Source: Butyricicoccus_A sp963601915 (GTDB lineage Bacteria > Bacillota > Clostridia > Oscillospirales > Butyricicoccaceae). From it: a DNA stretch of 64,000 bases. Under the pieces are notes generated by a model. It saw nothing but the letters and a program-made list of their open reading frames with translations, did not search any database and had not been told where the DNA came from. The DNA lies in the NCBI GenBank assembly GCA_963601915.1, contig CAVCGL010000011.1:1-64000 (forward strand). The letters are read 5' to 3'. Of the stretch, positions 15,795-25,035 are shown piece by piece. Made by a program: the position numbers and the translations under genes. Within the stretch, counting starts at the first letter, position 1; every line of letters begins with the position of its first letter.

Positions 15795-16982
15795 TCACGT
15801 ACCAAAATACGAGAAATGCATATAATCCTTTGAATTTCTAAACGTGCCGCCCCACCGGAATCCGTATTTCTCAAAGGTCTTTACCACAATCCCGTCTGCC
15901 GGAATGGAATACGGATCTTCGTTCGGCTTCCAGTATTTGCCGACGATTGCCGTGCCGTCATTTTTGCACTGGTAGTTTTCGTTTGGATTGATGTCCAGCG
16001 CTGTGCCCAAGCAATGCTCGGACGAGGAAGTATCTCCGCGCCAGTTGTATCCGCCGACAGAATAAATCGGGAATTGCTCGCCGCTGTCATAAATTTCTTG
16101 GAAGATGTGCTCAATGCTTCCCGCCAGCTCTTTATGTATTTGTACGTCTACCGTACTGCTGTACTTTTTGCCGTTGGAATCCAATTTCCAAACCGGTACA
16201 CGCACCCACGTCTGATTTGCTTCCGCAGTCTGGCTGTTCGGATAACGACAGCTATCCACGGTATGACCGAAAATGCGGATTTCCCGTTCTTCCTCAGATT
16301 CCTCTGCACTGGTCAAATATGCGATAGTCGGTGTCGTCAAATATTGCTGAAACATCGTTGCCGCTTCTGACCGCAGCGCATTGCCGCGCGGGTTGATACA
16401 GTTGTTATCTGTTCCGCTCATGACCTTTTGATGTACTGCCCACAAAATCGCATTTTTTGCCCAGCCGTCCACCTGATTTGCATCGGAGAAGTACAGCTTG
16501 CCGCCGATATACGGCTGTCCGGCATCGCGGTACAAAAACATCGCCAGCTCTTCACGCGTCACCTCTCGTTCCGGCTCAAACTTTCCGTCTCCGACGCCGC
16601 TCGCCTTTCCGTTTGCATATGCCCACTGCACCGCTTCAAAATACCACTGATCCGGCTGTACATCGGAAAATACCGGCGTTTCACTGCCCATTGTCCCCAA
16701 ATTATCCGTTTCTTTTGCCTGATTGTACAGAATCTGTGCCACCATGCCGCGCGTCATGGAACCATACGGCGAAAACGTTGTCTCCGATGTTCCCTGCATA
16801 ATACCATTTTCATACACATACTGCACAAACGGGCAAAACCAGTCCTGCGCACACGCATCGTCAAAAACCTCTTCTGCTTTTCCCTTGATCTGCTCCTCGC
16901 TCTGCGCAAATGCCGGTGCGCCGCCCGCGAGCAGGCTCAGAGACAAAGCAAACGCTGCACCTCTTTTTCCAAAGTTGTTCAT
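15795..16982 (-). CDS. Secreted S-layer-homology protein with VanY-type D-Ala-D-Ala carboxypeptidase domain
   Basis: A 395-residue exported protein. Residues 1-26 form a signal peptide ending ...GGAPAFA. About three SLH modules follow (residues ~35-215; texts WFCPFVQYVYENGIMQGTSETTFSP and REELAMFLYRD), which bind pyruvylated cell wall polymers. The C-terminal ~150 residues are a peptidase M15/VanY domain with zinc-site motifs SEHCLGTALDINP and DYMHFSYFG. It would trim stem peptides of peptidoglycan at the cell surface. The ATG is preceded by GTGAGGG. It is a single-gene unit converging on rpoN. Function is good by motif; the physiological role is unknown. Confidence 0.9.
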   Translation of the reverse strand: MNNFGKRGAAFALSLSLLAGGAPAFAQSEEQIKGKAEEVFDDACAQDWFCPFVQYVYENGIMQGTSETTFSPYGSMTRGMVAQILYNQAKETDNLGTMGSETPVFSDVQPDQWYFEAVQWAYANGKASGVGDGKFEPEREVTREELAMFLYRDAGQPYIGGKLYFSDANQVDGWAKNAILWAVHQKVMSGTDNNCINPRGNALRSEAATMFQQYLTTPTIAYLTSAEESEEEREIRIFGHTVDSCRYPNSQTAEANQTWVRVPVWKLDSNGKKYSSTVDVQIHKELAGSIEHIFQEIYDSGEQFPIYSVGGYNWRGDTSSSEHCLGTALDINPNENYQCKNDGTAIVGKYWKPNEDPYSIPADGIVVKTFEKYGFRWGGTFRNSKDYMHFSYFGT

Positions 16983-17156
16983 GACAAACCCTCACTTTCT
17001 ATTTTGCCTTTATGCAAACCTATAGCTTTATTATACGGGATTCTATATCATCTCACAAGCGAATCCTTCGTTATTTTTCCGATAGAAGCTGTTTTTTTTA
17101 CCGAAACATGGTATAGTATAGGCAGATGTATTGATTCATCAGAGGAGTATCATCGC

Positions 17157-18548
17157 ATGTTAAAGAAAAACAGTCCCGCAAGACACGGACTTAAAATTAT
17201 CATCGTTGGCTGCGGCAAAGTCGGCACGACTTTGGTTCAGCAGCTGTGCAAGGAAGGCCACGAAATCACCATTGTGGACAAAAACCCTTCTACCGTACAA
17301 GAGCTTACCAATCTGTATGACATTATGGGCATCATCGGAAACGGCGCAAGCTACAGCGTACAAATCGAAGCCGGCATCAACAGTGCCGATCTGTTTATCG
17401 CTGTCACGGCATCCGACGAATTAAACCTGCTGTGCTGTACAATCGCCAAGCGCGTCGGTGACTGCTCGGCAATTGCCCGCGTCCGCACACCGGATTACAG
17501 CAAGGAGGTCAGCTATCTGCGCGACCGATTGGGTCTTGCTATGATTATCAATCCGGAATTGGAAGCGGCACGAGAAGCCGCCCGCATCCTCTATCTGCCG
17601 ACTGCACTGGAGGTCAACTCTTTTGCGCATGGACAGGCGGAGATGATTAAATTCAAAATTCCGGAGGGAAATATTCTCGACGGCATGACTGTGGCGCATT
17701 TGGGTCGTCATGTCACCAACGCCGTCCTGATTTGTGTGGTACAGCGCGGCTCCGAGCTGCATATCCCGGGCGGCGATTTTCAGCTCGCCAAGGGCGATAT
17801 TATCTCGTTTGTCTGCCCGCGCCGCATGACGCGCTCCTTCTTGGAATGCATTGGCATCAAGACCAAGCGCGTCAACAATACCATGATTATCGGCGGCGGC
17901 AAGGGTGCCTATTATCTCGGCAATCAGCTCATTCAAATGGGCATTTCCGTCAAGATCATTGAAATCAACCGCGCGCGCTGCGAAGAGCTGAGCACGCTGC
18001 TCCCGAATGCCATCGTCATCAACGGCGACGGCACAGATGAAGAGCTGCTCAAAGAAGAAGGCATTGCATACGCGGAATCCGTCGTCGCCCTCACCGGCAT
18101 TGACGAGGAAAATGTTCTGCTGACCCTGCACGCGCGGCAGGTATCCAATGCCAAAGTCATCACCAAGCTCAACCGCATTTCCTTCCGCGATGTCATCAGT
18201 CAATTGGATTTGGGCAGTGTTATTTATCCGCGCTTCATCACTTCCGAGGCAATTATCGCCTACGTTCGCGCCAAAACCAACTCCAAGGACAGCAGCAACA
18301 TTGAAACGCTGTATCATCTATTCGATTCCCGCGTAGAGGCCATTGAATTCCGCGTGGAGGAAGAATCCGCCGTCATCGGCGTTCCGCTGCGCAAGCTGCC
18401 GATTCGCAAAAGCCTGCTCGTCGCATTTATCAATCGAAACGGACGCATCATCATCCCAAGCGGCAATGACTGCATTCAGGTCGGCGACACGGTGATGGTC
18501 GTCACGACACATGAAGAGCTGATGGACATCCGCGATATTCTGAGGTGA
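17157..18548 (+). CDS. trkA: Potassium uptake regulatory protein TrkA (two RCK domains)
   Basis: A 463-residue cytosolic gating protein with duplicated TrkA-N/TrkA-C units. The first Rossmann unit is KIIIVGCGKVGTTLVQQL (residue ~13). The second is NTMIIGGGKGAYYLGNQL (residue ~242), each followed by a TrkA-C domain. It binds NAD(H) or ATP and controls the TrkH channel encoded 9 bp downstream. The start at 17157 is set by AGAGGAGT nine bases upstream; the longer open frame upstream is antisense to the SLH gene and not real. Confidence 0.95.
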   Translation: MLKKNSPARHGLKIIIVGCGKVGTTLVQQLCKEGHEITIVDKNPSTVQELTNLYDIMGIIGNGASYSVQIEAGINSADLFIAVTASDELNLLCCTIAKRVGDCSAIARVRTPDYSKEVSYLRDRLGLAMIINPELEAAREAARILYLPTALEVNSFAHGQAEMIKFKIPEGNILDGMTVAHLGRHVTNAVLICVVQRGSELHIPGGDFQLAKGDIISFVCPRRMTRSFLECIGIKTKRVNNTMIIGGGKGAYYLGNQLIQMGISVKIIEINRARCEELSTLLPNAIVINGDGTDEELLKEEGIAYAESVVALTGIDEENVLLTLHARQVSNAKVITKLNRISFRDVISQLDLGSVIYPRFITSEAIIAYVRAKTNSKDSSNIETLYHLFDSRVEAIEFRVEEESAVIGVPLRKLPIRKSLLVAFINRNGRIIIPSGNDCIQVGDTVMVVTTHEELMDIRDILR

Positions 18549-18557
18549 CGGCACAGC

Positions 18558-20060
18558 ATGAATACTTGTATGATTCGCTATATCTTGGGCAACGTCCTCA
18601 AGATTGAAGCTGTTCTTCTCCTGCTGCCCTGTCTGACAGCGGTATATTATCAGGAACCCCAAGGCGTGTATTATCTGCTGACTGCGGCAATCTGCATCGT
18701 TCTCGGCTCTCTCATGACGTTTCGCAAACCAAAAAACAATGTTTTTTATCTCAAAGAGGGCTGTATTTCCACCGCCCTGAGCTGGATCTTTCTCAGCGTC
18801 TTTGGCTGTCTGCCCTTTGTGTTCAGCGGAGAAATCCCTTCGTTTACCAATGCGCTGTTTGAGACGATTTCCGGCTTCACAACGACCGGCGCCAGCATTT
18901 TAGAGGATGTAGAAGCCCTGTCGCATTGTGCGCTGCTGTGGCGCAGCTTTACGCACTGGATCGGCGGCATGGGTGTGCTGGTGTTCCTGCTGGCGATTGT
19001 CCCGATGAGCGGCGGCTCCAACATCAATCTGATGCGCGCAGAAAGCCCCGGCCCATCGGTCGGCAAGCTGGTGCCAAAAATGGTATCCTCTGCCCGCATT
19101 TTATACGGCATTTATTTCGGATTGACGCTGCTTGAAATTGTCCTGCTGATTCTCGGCGGGATGCCGCTGTTTGACAGCGTCGCGACCGGCTTCGGCACCG
19201 CCGGAACCGGTGGTTTCGGCATCAAAGCGGACAGCTTTGCCGGTTACGCGGTGCATCTGCAATGGATTGTCACCATTTTTATGATTTTATTCGGTGTCAA
19301 TTTCAATGCGTATTATTTTATTCTGTTCCGTCAATTCCGCAAGGCATTCGGCATGGAAGAAGTGCGCACCTATTTTGTGATTATCATCGCCGCGGTTGCC
19401 TTTATCACCTGCAATATCCGCAGCATGTGCTCCGGTGTTTTTGACGCGCTGACACAGGCCGCCTTTCAAGTCGGTTCCATTATTACCACAACGGGCTTTG
19501 CGACAGCGAATTTTGATCTATGGCCAAAAGCGAGCCAGACCATTCTCGTCATGCTGATGTTCTGCGGTGCCTGTGCAGGCAGCACCGGCGGCGGCATCAA
19601 GGTTTCCCGCTTTCTCATCGCGGGCAAAACCGTTATCAAAGAACTGCGCTCGTATATTCACCCGAAAATTATCACCAAGGTAAAAATGGACGGCAAGCCG
19701 ATTGAACACGAGGTTGTCCGCGCAACCAATGTGTATGTCATGACGTTTGTTGTCATCTTCACCGCTTCGGTCTTTGCCATTTCGTTTGAAGGACATGATC
19801 TGGTCACGAATTTCACCGCCGTTGCCGCAACGGTAAACAACATCGGCCCGGGTCTTTCTATGGTAGGTCCTGCGGCGAACTTCAACTTTTTCAGCCCGTT
19901 TTCCAAATATGTGCTGATGTTTGATATGCTCGCGGGCAGACTGGAACTGTTCCCTCTGCTGATTCTGTTCCATCCGACGATCTGGCACGAGCTGTGTGCA
20001 AACAAAATACACCAGCACAGAACCGCCAAGGAGCGAAGAAGAGAAAAAAAGCAAAACTGA
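18558..20060 (+). CDS. trkH: Potassium uptake protein TrkH, membrane subunit
   Basis: A 500-residue polytopic membrane protein of the TrkH/KtrB superfamily with four M1-P-M2 repeats. Selectivity-filter glycines lie in pore loops such as SGFTTTGAS, TGFGTAGTGGFG and TTTGFATANF. The basic C-terminal tail (KERRREKKQN) is cytoplasmic. The ribosome binding site GAGGTGA overlaps the end of trkA, so the two are translationally linked. A strong bidirectional terminator follows. Confidence 0.95.
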   Translation: MNTCMIRYILGNVLKIEAVLLLLPCLTAVYYQEPQGVYYLLTAAICIVLGSLMTFRKPKNNVFYLKEGCISTALSWIFLSVFGCLPFVFSGEIPSFTNALFETISGFTTTGASILEDVEALSHCALLWRSFTHWIGGMGVLVFLLAIVPMSGGSNINLMRAESPGPSVGKLVPKMVSSARILYGIYFGLTLLEIVLLILGGMPLFDSVATGFGTAGTGGFGIKADSFAGYAVHLQWIVTIFMILFGVNFNAYYFILFRQFRKAFGMEEVRTYFVIIIAAVAFITCNIRSMCSGVFDALTQAAFQVGSIITTTGFATANFDLWPKASQTILVMLMFCGACAGSTGGGIKVSRFLIAGKTVIKELRSYIHPKIITKVKMDGKPIEHEVVRATNVYVMTFVVIFTASVFAISFEGHDLVTNFTAVAATVNNIGPGLSMVGPAANFNFFSPFSKYVLMFDMLAGRLELFPLLILFHPTIWHELCANKIHQHRTAKERRREKKQN

Positions 20061-20074
20061 CAATTGGACAAAAC

Positions 20075-20099
20075 AAAAGCTCCGCCATGCGGAGCTTTT
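20075..20099. terminator. Bidirectional terminator between trkH and the IolE-like gene
   Basis: Perfect 11-bp arms AAAAGCTCCGC (20075-20085) and GCGGAGCTTTT (20089-20099) with a three-base loop and A/T tracts on both sides, between converging genes. Confidence 0.9.
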
Positions 20100-20112
20100 G
20101 CTATCATTGGAT

Positions 20113-21003
20113 TTAAATACCAGCGGTCTGTCTGATGTAATCGCGCGCTTGCAGCGCATACGCAAACGGGTTTGCCTTTGCCGGGTCCTGTTCCGCCTCG
20201 ACAATAAACCAGCCCTCATAGTGCGCGGCACGCAGGGCTTGAAACACGCGCGGGTAATCGACGCAGCCATCTCCCGGAATCGTAAAACAGCCTTCCAGCA
20301 CGGCCTGACGAAACGCAAATCCTTCCGCATATGCCTGCTTCATCTTTTCCGGACGAATGTCCTTCAGATGCACATGACCGATGCGTGAGCCGAACAGCTT
20401 TGCCGCCTGCACGGCATCCTCTCCGGAAAAGGTAAAATGTCCGGTGTCAAAACACAAGTAGACATATCGCGGATCGGTGTTTTCCATCAGGCGCTTGGTC
20501 TCCTCGATCGTCTGCACGACGGTTGCCATGTGATGATGATAGCACAGCTTGAATCCACGGTCTGCCGCGATTTTTCCCAGCTGATTCAAGCCCCGGCACA
20601 GCTTTTCCCATTCCTGCTCTGTGGCAACCGGCTTGTTGTCGCCAAACATGGAGCAGGTCTCGGCAAACAGGCAGCGGGTCAGCTCGCAGACATTGACGCG
20701 CGATGCACCGACAGCTTCCAGAAAGTCCAAGGTTTTGACAAATTCCGCTTCATTTTCTTCATACGGCTTAGAGCACAAAAAGCTGGAAAACCACTGCGAG
20801 GCAATTTTGATGCCGCGCAAATCCAAGGCGTGATTCAAAGCCGCCGGATCTGTCGGGAATTTTCCGCCAACCTCTGTGCCCTGAAATCCTGCGAGAGCTG
20901 CTTCGGAAATCATCTGTTCAAAGGTCAGTTCTCCGCCCAGCTGCGGCATGTCGTCATTTGTCCAGCCAATCGGCGCAATACCCAGCTTTACATTATTAAA
21001 CAT
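20113..21003 (-). CDS. iolE: Myo-inosose-2 dehydratase-like TIM barrel protein
   Basis: A 296-residue sugar phosphate isomerase/epimerase-fold (AP endonuclease family 2) protein. The N-terminal KLGIAPIGWTNDDMPQLGGELTFEQ and AGFQGTEVGGKFP closely match IolE, which dehydrates 2-keto-myo-inositol. Metal ligands are visible in CYHHHMATVV, CFDTGHFTF and HVHLKDIRP. It is the second gene of a two-gene unit, 12 bp after the Gfo/Idh dehydrogenase. The rest of the classical inositol pathway (iolC, iolD, iolB) is not in this window, so the symbol is by similarity and a related cyclitol could be the substrate. Confidence 0.8.
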   Translation of the reverse strand: MFNNVKLGIAPIGWTNDDMPQLGGELTFEQMISEAALAGFQGTEVGGKFPTDPAALNHALDLRGIKIASQWFSSFLCSKPYEENEAEFVKTLDFLEAVGASRVNVCELTRCLFAETCSMFGDNKPVATEQEWEKLCRGLNQLGKIAADRGFKLCYHHHMATVVQTIEETKRLMENTDPRYVYLCFDTGHFTFSGEDAVQAAKLFGSRIGHVHLKDIRPEKMKQAYAEGFAFRQAVLEGCFTIPGDGCVDYPRVFQALRAAHYEGWFIVEAEQDPAKANPFAYALQARDYIRQTAGI

Positions 21004-21015
21004 CGTCGTCTCCTC

Positions 21016-22143
21016 TCAACACTGTTCCCACTGACCGCTCTTGACCGACTTGAGCACGGCATCAATGACACCATCGACCTTTGCGCCCAGCGCAAAATCA
21101 CAGAGATATTTGCCGCCGTGCAGCGCCTGCATCAGCGTGTGTGCCTGCAAGGTCTTCATGTCATCAAATGCAATGGCAATACCGCCAGCTGGCTGGAACC
21201 ACTTGAAGCCCTCGTGCTCCGGATTGAGCAGAACTGTGCGGAAGCCGCAGTCTCTGCCGTGGTCAACATCGGCATCCGACTTAAAGTATACCTGCACCTC
21301 ACACATGCGCTCCAAATCATAGACAACCGTGCCCTCGGTGCCCTGAATCTCATAGTAGAAATAATTTTTACGTCCGGTCGCCACACGGGAAGAAGAGAAA
21401 TCACCGATAGCGCCGTTTTTATACTTGACGAGGAAGGAAATCACATCGTCATTTTCTACATGTCCCATCTCAGACGAGCCAGCCTTTACCGGACGCTCCG
21501 GAATGACAATCGACTGTACGGCCGTGACCGCTTCCATGTCGCCCAGAATCATCTGCGAGACAGAAAGCAGATGGCTGCACAGATCGCCCAGCGCACCGGA
21601 GCCTGCCAGCTTATTGATGTGTCTCCATGCCAGCGGGATTTTCGGGTCCAGCAGCATGTCCTGATCGTATGTCGCATGGACACGCATAATCTTTCCCAGT
21701 CGGCCGGACTTGACGAGCTCTGCCACATACTGGTTTGCCGGATTCATGATGTTGGAAAAGCCGCAGTAATTGACAACGCCCTTTTCCTTTGCCAGCTGTG
21801 CCAACTCTCTGGACTGCTGTGCCGACAGACTCAGCGGCTTTTCACAGAACACATGCTTGCCATGTTCCAGCGCTGCCTTTGCCATCTCATAGTGCATACA
21901 GTTCGGCGTGGCAACATCCACCAAATCAACAGCCGGATCCGACACAACGTCGCGCCAATCCGCTGTATATCTCGCGTATCCCATCTGCTCGGCGAATTTC
22001 TGCGCCGCCTCCTCTGTGACATCGCTGACCACTTCAAACACCGGCATATCATCGCCGAAAATCATTTTTGCGTTGTGAAATGCGGTCGTATGCGCTTTTC
22101 CCATCCAGCCGCCGCCAATCAAACCAATGCGAACCTCACTCAT
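21016..22143 (-). CDS. Gfo/Idh/MocA family oxidoreductase, inositol-dehydrogenase-like
   Basis: A 375-residue NAD(P)-dependent sugar/cyclitol dehydrogenase. The N-terminal Rossmann motif is RIGLIGGGWMGKAHTTAFHN, and the catalytic EKPLSLSAQQSRELAQLA segment carries the conserved Glu-Lys-Pro. A C-terminal alpha/beta substrate domain follows. The start was placed at the ATG after GGAGGAGAAGAGC; two earlier in-frame ATGs lack a site. Just upstream of IolE on the same strand, it is likely the dehydrogenase producing the IolE substrate (IolG role). This is inference from context. Confidence 0.85.
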   Translation of the reverse strand: MSEVRIGLIGGGWMGKAHTTAFHNAKMIFGDDMPVFEVVSDVTEEAAQKFAEQMGYARYTADWRDVVSDPAVDLVDVATPNCMHYEMAKAALEHGKHVFCEKPLSLSAQQSRELAQLAKEKGVVNYCGFSNIMNPANQYVAELVKSGRLGKIMRVHATYDQDMLLDPKIPLAWRHINKLAGSGALGDLCSHLLSVSQMILGDMEAVTAVQSIVIPERPVKAGSSEMGHVENDDVISFLVKYKNGAIGDFSSSRVATGRKNYFYYEIQGTEGTVVYDLERMCEVQVYFKSDADVDHGRDCGFRTVLLNPEHEGFKWFQPAGGIAIAFDDMKTLQAHTLMQALHGGKYLCDFALGAKVDGVIDAVLKSVKSGQWEQC

Positions 22144-22181
22144 GCTCTTCTCCTCCATTTGTGTTTTTTCAAAACATTTCA

Positions 22182-22199
22182 TATCAAAAAATTTTGATA
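22182..22199. promoter_or_regulatory. Palindrome TATCAAAA-N2-TTTTGATA near the iol-type gene start
   Basis: Eight-bp perfect arms, 39 bp upstream of the Gfo/Idh start. A similar TTGATA-N5-TATCAA palindrome lies at 22307-22323 just before the divergent AraC gene, so the two may be operators for one regulator acting on both promoters. Confidence 0.5.
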
Positions 22200-22306
22200 C
22201 TTGTTATTTTCTCACGATAAAAAACGTGTTGATTTCTGCGTTTTTCTCGTTCTCAACCCTGTGATGCTATGATATACTATTTGCAAAGCAACTTCACTGT
22301 ATTTTC

Positions 22307-22323
22307 TTGATAAAAAATATCAA
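22307..22323. promoter_or_regulatory. Palindrome TTGATA-N5-TATCAA upstream of the AraC gene
   Basis: Six-bp perfect arms spaced by five A, about 30 bp before the AraC start codon. It shares the TATCAA half-site with the palindrome at 22182-22199 on the other side of the divergent region. Confidence 0.45.
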
Positions 22324-22354
22324 AAAATAATACTCTTTGAGAGGATGATCTTGT

Positions 22355-23203
22355 ATGCGCATCGATGCTGGTATTTTGCCGGATTCCGTTCGTTTCTTTC
22401 ATGAGCCGGATGCATTTACCGAACAGACCCTCTACCACACGCCGCATGTCGGTGTCTATCACTGCGACCGCCAATACAGCTTTGCCCGCGCCGGAGAAAC
22501 CTGCGTGGCGATCTGTCAGGCAATTTTTGTCGATCACGGTGCTTTGACGGTTCGCTATCGCGGGCAGGAAACCACCGCCTATCCCGGTATGCTGATTCTG
22601 CTCGACTGCCGAGAACCGCATGAATACTTTGCCGTCTCTTCGGAAATCCGTTTTCGTTGGTTTCATATCGTCGGGTCCTGCAGCTTTTCCTATGTCGCCC
22701 ACATCATAGACTCTCACGGATTTGTCATACAAACCGCCAAAAATGCCGACATAGAGCGATTCTGTGCGCAAATCATCACGGATGCCAAGCAGGACGGCAA
22801 CATATATCGCGTATCCGCGCATGTCGAGCAGTTGCTTGCCGGTCTCGCGTCTCTCGCCGTGGAGACAAAGCCTGACGCCATGGAGCAGGCGATGCTGGAT
22901 TCCGCACAATATATTGAAGCGCATTATGCAGAGAAAGAGGCAAAAATTCCCGCGCTCGCTTCCCGCGCCGCCCTGAGCACCTGCTATTATCTGCGCAAGT
23001 TCAAAGAATATCATGGCGTCACGCCGCATCAGTATTTACAGTCCGTTCGCCTGCGCGCCGCCAAAGAGCAGCTCACAGTGACCTCGCACAGCATCGAGCA
23101 GATCGCTGAGGACTGCGGATTTTGCAGCACCTCTCATTTTATTATGGCCTTCCGCAAAAGCACCGGTCTGACCCCGCTTCAGTTCCGAATTCTTTGGAAA
23201 TAA
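22355..23203 (+). CDS. AraC family transcriptional regulator
   Basis: A 282-residue regulator. A cupin-type N-terminal domain covers residues ~15-140 (VDHGALTVRYRGQETTAYPGMLILLDCREPHEYF, with the RFRWFHIVG strand). The C-terminal double HTH covers about residues 185-282 (ALSTCYYLRKFKEYHGVTPHQYLQSVRLRAAKEQL and CGFCSTSHFIMAFRKSTGLTPLQFR). The predicted ATG follows GAGAGGATGATCTTGT. It lies between the divergent iol-type genes and the sodium symporter, so it probably controls uptake and use of the same sugar or cyclitol. Confidence 0.88.
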   Translation: MRIDAGILPDSVRFFHEPDAFTEQTLYHTPHVGVYHCDRQYSFARAGETCVAICQAIFVDHGALTVRYRGQETTAYPGMLILLDCREPHEYFAVSSEIRFRWFHIVGSCSFSYVAHIIDSHGFVIQTAKNADIERFCAQIITDAKQDGNIYRVSAHVEQLLAGLASLAVETKPDAMEQAMLDSAQYIEAHYAEKEAKIPALASRAALSTCYYLRKFKEYHGVTPHQYLQSVRLRAAKEQLTVTSHSIEQIAEDCGFCSTSHFIMAFRKSTGLTPLQFRILWK

Positions 23204-23217
23204 CCGCTTTTCTATTG

Positions 23218-23289
23218 ACTTTATCGCTTTTATGTGATAAAGTATGTATCGTGCAGATACTTTATTTATTAAAAGCGTCAAAGTATCTG
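23218..23289. promoter_or_regulatory. Cluster of inverted AAAGTAT repeats before the symporter gene
   Basis: Two nested inverted repeats: ACTTTATC (23218-23225) with GATAAAGT (23236-23243), and CAGATACTTT (23254-23263) with AAAGTATCTG (23280-23289). The core AAAGTAT occurs three times. A possible promoter TTGACT-N17-TAAAGT overlaps the first pair. Likely binding sites for the AraC protein encoded just upstream (inference). Confidence 0.5.
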
Positions 23290-23318
23290 TTCTATGTTTC
23301 ACAAAGGAAGGTTTACGT

Positions 23319-24851
23319 ATGAAACTGATTGTTCTACTCGTGTACTTTGCCGTGCTCATTGGCATCGGCTTGTACTGCCGTCGGCACGCGACGGATGTCA
23401 ACGGCTTCGTCCTCGGTGGACGCTCGGTCGGCCCGTGGCTGACCGCATTTGCTTACGGTACCTCGTATTTTTCCGCTGTTATCTTTGTCGGCTACGCCGG
23501 TCAGTTCGGCTGGAAATACGGCATCGCTTCGACATGGATCGGTATCGGCAATGCGTTAATCGGTTCGCTGCTCGCTTGGGTCGTTCTTGGACGCCGCACG
23601 CGCATCATGACACAGCATTTGGATTCCGCAACGATGCCGGCATTCTTCGGCTCTCGCTTTGACAGCAAGGCGCTCAAGGTTGGCTCCTCGGCGATTATCT
23701 TTGTGTTCCTGATTCCGTACACCGCTTCGCTGTACAACGGTCTGTCCCGCCTGTTCGGCATGGCATTTAACATTGATTACACCGTCTGTATCGTCCTCAT
23801 GGCGATTTTGACCGCGATTTATGTTATCGCTGGCGGCTACATGGCAACAGCCATCAATGACTTTATTCAGGGCATCATCATGCTGTTTGGCATTGTGATT
23901 ATTATCGCCGCTGTGCTGCTGAGCAAGGGCGGCTTTATGGAAGCGGTCAACGGTCTGGCACAGGTTTCCGATCCGGCAGCTTCTACCCAGCCGGGTGTCT
24001 TTGCTTCGTTCTTCGGCCCTGACCCGCTCAATCTGCTCGGCGTTGTCATCCTGACTAGCCTTGGCACCTGGGGTCTGCCGCAGATGGTGCAGAAGTTCTA
24101 TGCCATCAAGGACGAATCCTCGATTCACAAGGGTTCTGTCATTTCCACCCTGTTCGCGCTGGTTGTCTCCGGCGGCTGCTACTTCTTGGGCGGTTTTGGT
24201 CGTCTGTTCTCGGATCAGGTCAATATCGAAGCAGATGGCTTTGATTCTATCATTCCGACCATGCTTTCCAATTTGGCACCGATTCTCATTGCGTTGGTTG
24301 TCATCTTGGTTTTGTCCGCGTCTATGTCTACGCTGTCCTCTCTGGTTATCGCGTCCAGCTCGACGCTGACGATTGATTTCCTCGGCGGCACGTTTATGAA
24401 GAACATGAGCCAGCGCAAGCTGCTCGTCACGATTCGCGTCTTTATCTTTGTATTTATTGCCATCTCTGCGGTGATTGCCATTGTCCAGTACAAGAGCAAT
24501 GTCACCTTTATTGCACAGCTGATGGGCATCTCGTGGGGTGCTCTGGCGGGCGCATTCCTTGCACCGTTCCTGTACGGTCTGTACTGGAAGCGCACCAGCC
24601 GTCTGGCGTGCTGGGTATGCTTCATCTTCGGCTGCGGTCTGATGATTGCAAACATGCTGTTCCGCACCAGCTTCCCGACTCTGCTTCAGTCCCCGATTAA
24701 CTGCGGCGCTGTCGCTATGATCGTCGGCTTGATTCTGGTTCCGGTCATCAGCCTGATTTCTCCGGCACCGAAAAAGGAAATTGTAGACGATGCGTTCTCC
24801 TGCTACGACAAGGAGACCACCGTTCCGCAGAAAACCGCACTGGGAAAATAA
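23319..24851 (+). CDS. Sodium:solute symporter (SSS family)
   Basis: A 510-residue integral membrane protein with about 12-13 transmembrane helices. Family features are the N-terminal VLGGRSVGPWLTAFAYGTSYFSAVIFVGYAG (GGRSxxxWxxAxxxGASxxSA type) and the substrate/Na+ site region GGYMATAINDFIQGIIMLFG. ATG at 23319 has AAAGGAAGG eight bases upstream. Transport substrate is not evident; the neighbours suggest a cyclitol, sugar or organic acid. A strong UUCG-loop terminator closes the unit. Confidence 0.92.
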   Translation: MKLIVLLVYFAVLIGIGLYCRRHATDVNGFVLGGRSVGPWLTAFAYGTSYFSAVIFVGYAGQFGWKYGIASTWIGIGNALIGSLLAWVVLGRRTRIMTQHLDSATMPAFFGSRFDSKALKVGSSAIIFVFLIPYTASLYNGLSRLFGMAFNIDYTVCIVLMAILTAIYVIAGGYMATAINDFIQGIIMLFGIVIIIAAVLLSKGGFMEAVNGLAQVSDPAASTQPGVFASFFGPDPLNLLGVVILTSLGTWGLPQMVQKFYAIKDESSIHKGSVISTLFALVVSGGCYFLGGFGRLFSDQVNIEADGFDSIIPTMLSNLAPILIALVVILVLSASMSTLSSLVIASSSTLTIDFLGGTFMKNMSQRKLLVTIRVFIFVFIAISAVIAIVQYKSNVTFIAQLMGISWGALAGAFLAPFLYGLYWKRTSRLACWVCFIFGCGLMIANMLFRTSFPTLLQSPINCGAVAMIVGLILVPVISLISPAPKKEIVDDAFSCYDKETTVPQKTALGK

Positions 24852-24866
24852 TCTATGACATTTTGC

Positions 24867-24903
24867 CAAGCCGTACTCTTCGCGAGTGCGGCTTGTTTTT
24901 TTT
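24867..24903 (+). terminator. Intrinsic terminator of the symporter gene
   Basis: Arms CAAGCCGTACTC and GAGTGCGGCTTG around a TTCG loop, followed by eight T. Confidence 0.95.
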
Positions 24904-25035
24904 GCCGCATAAATATGCACGCAAAATTCCCTCTGCACCCGCTGCATTTTTGTTGATGTTTATATCTAACAGGAGGCGGGCAATCATGTTATACTAGACA
25001 TGTTAGGCACATCATATATTAGGAGGTTTTATCCC

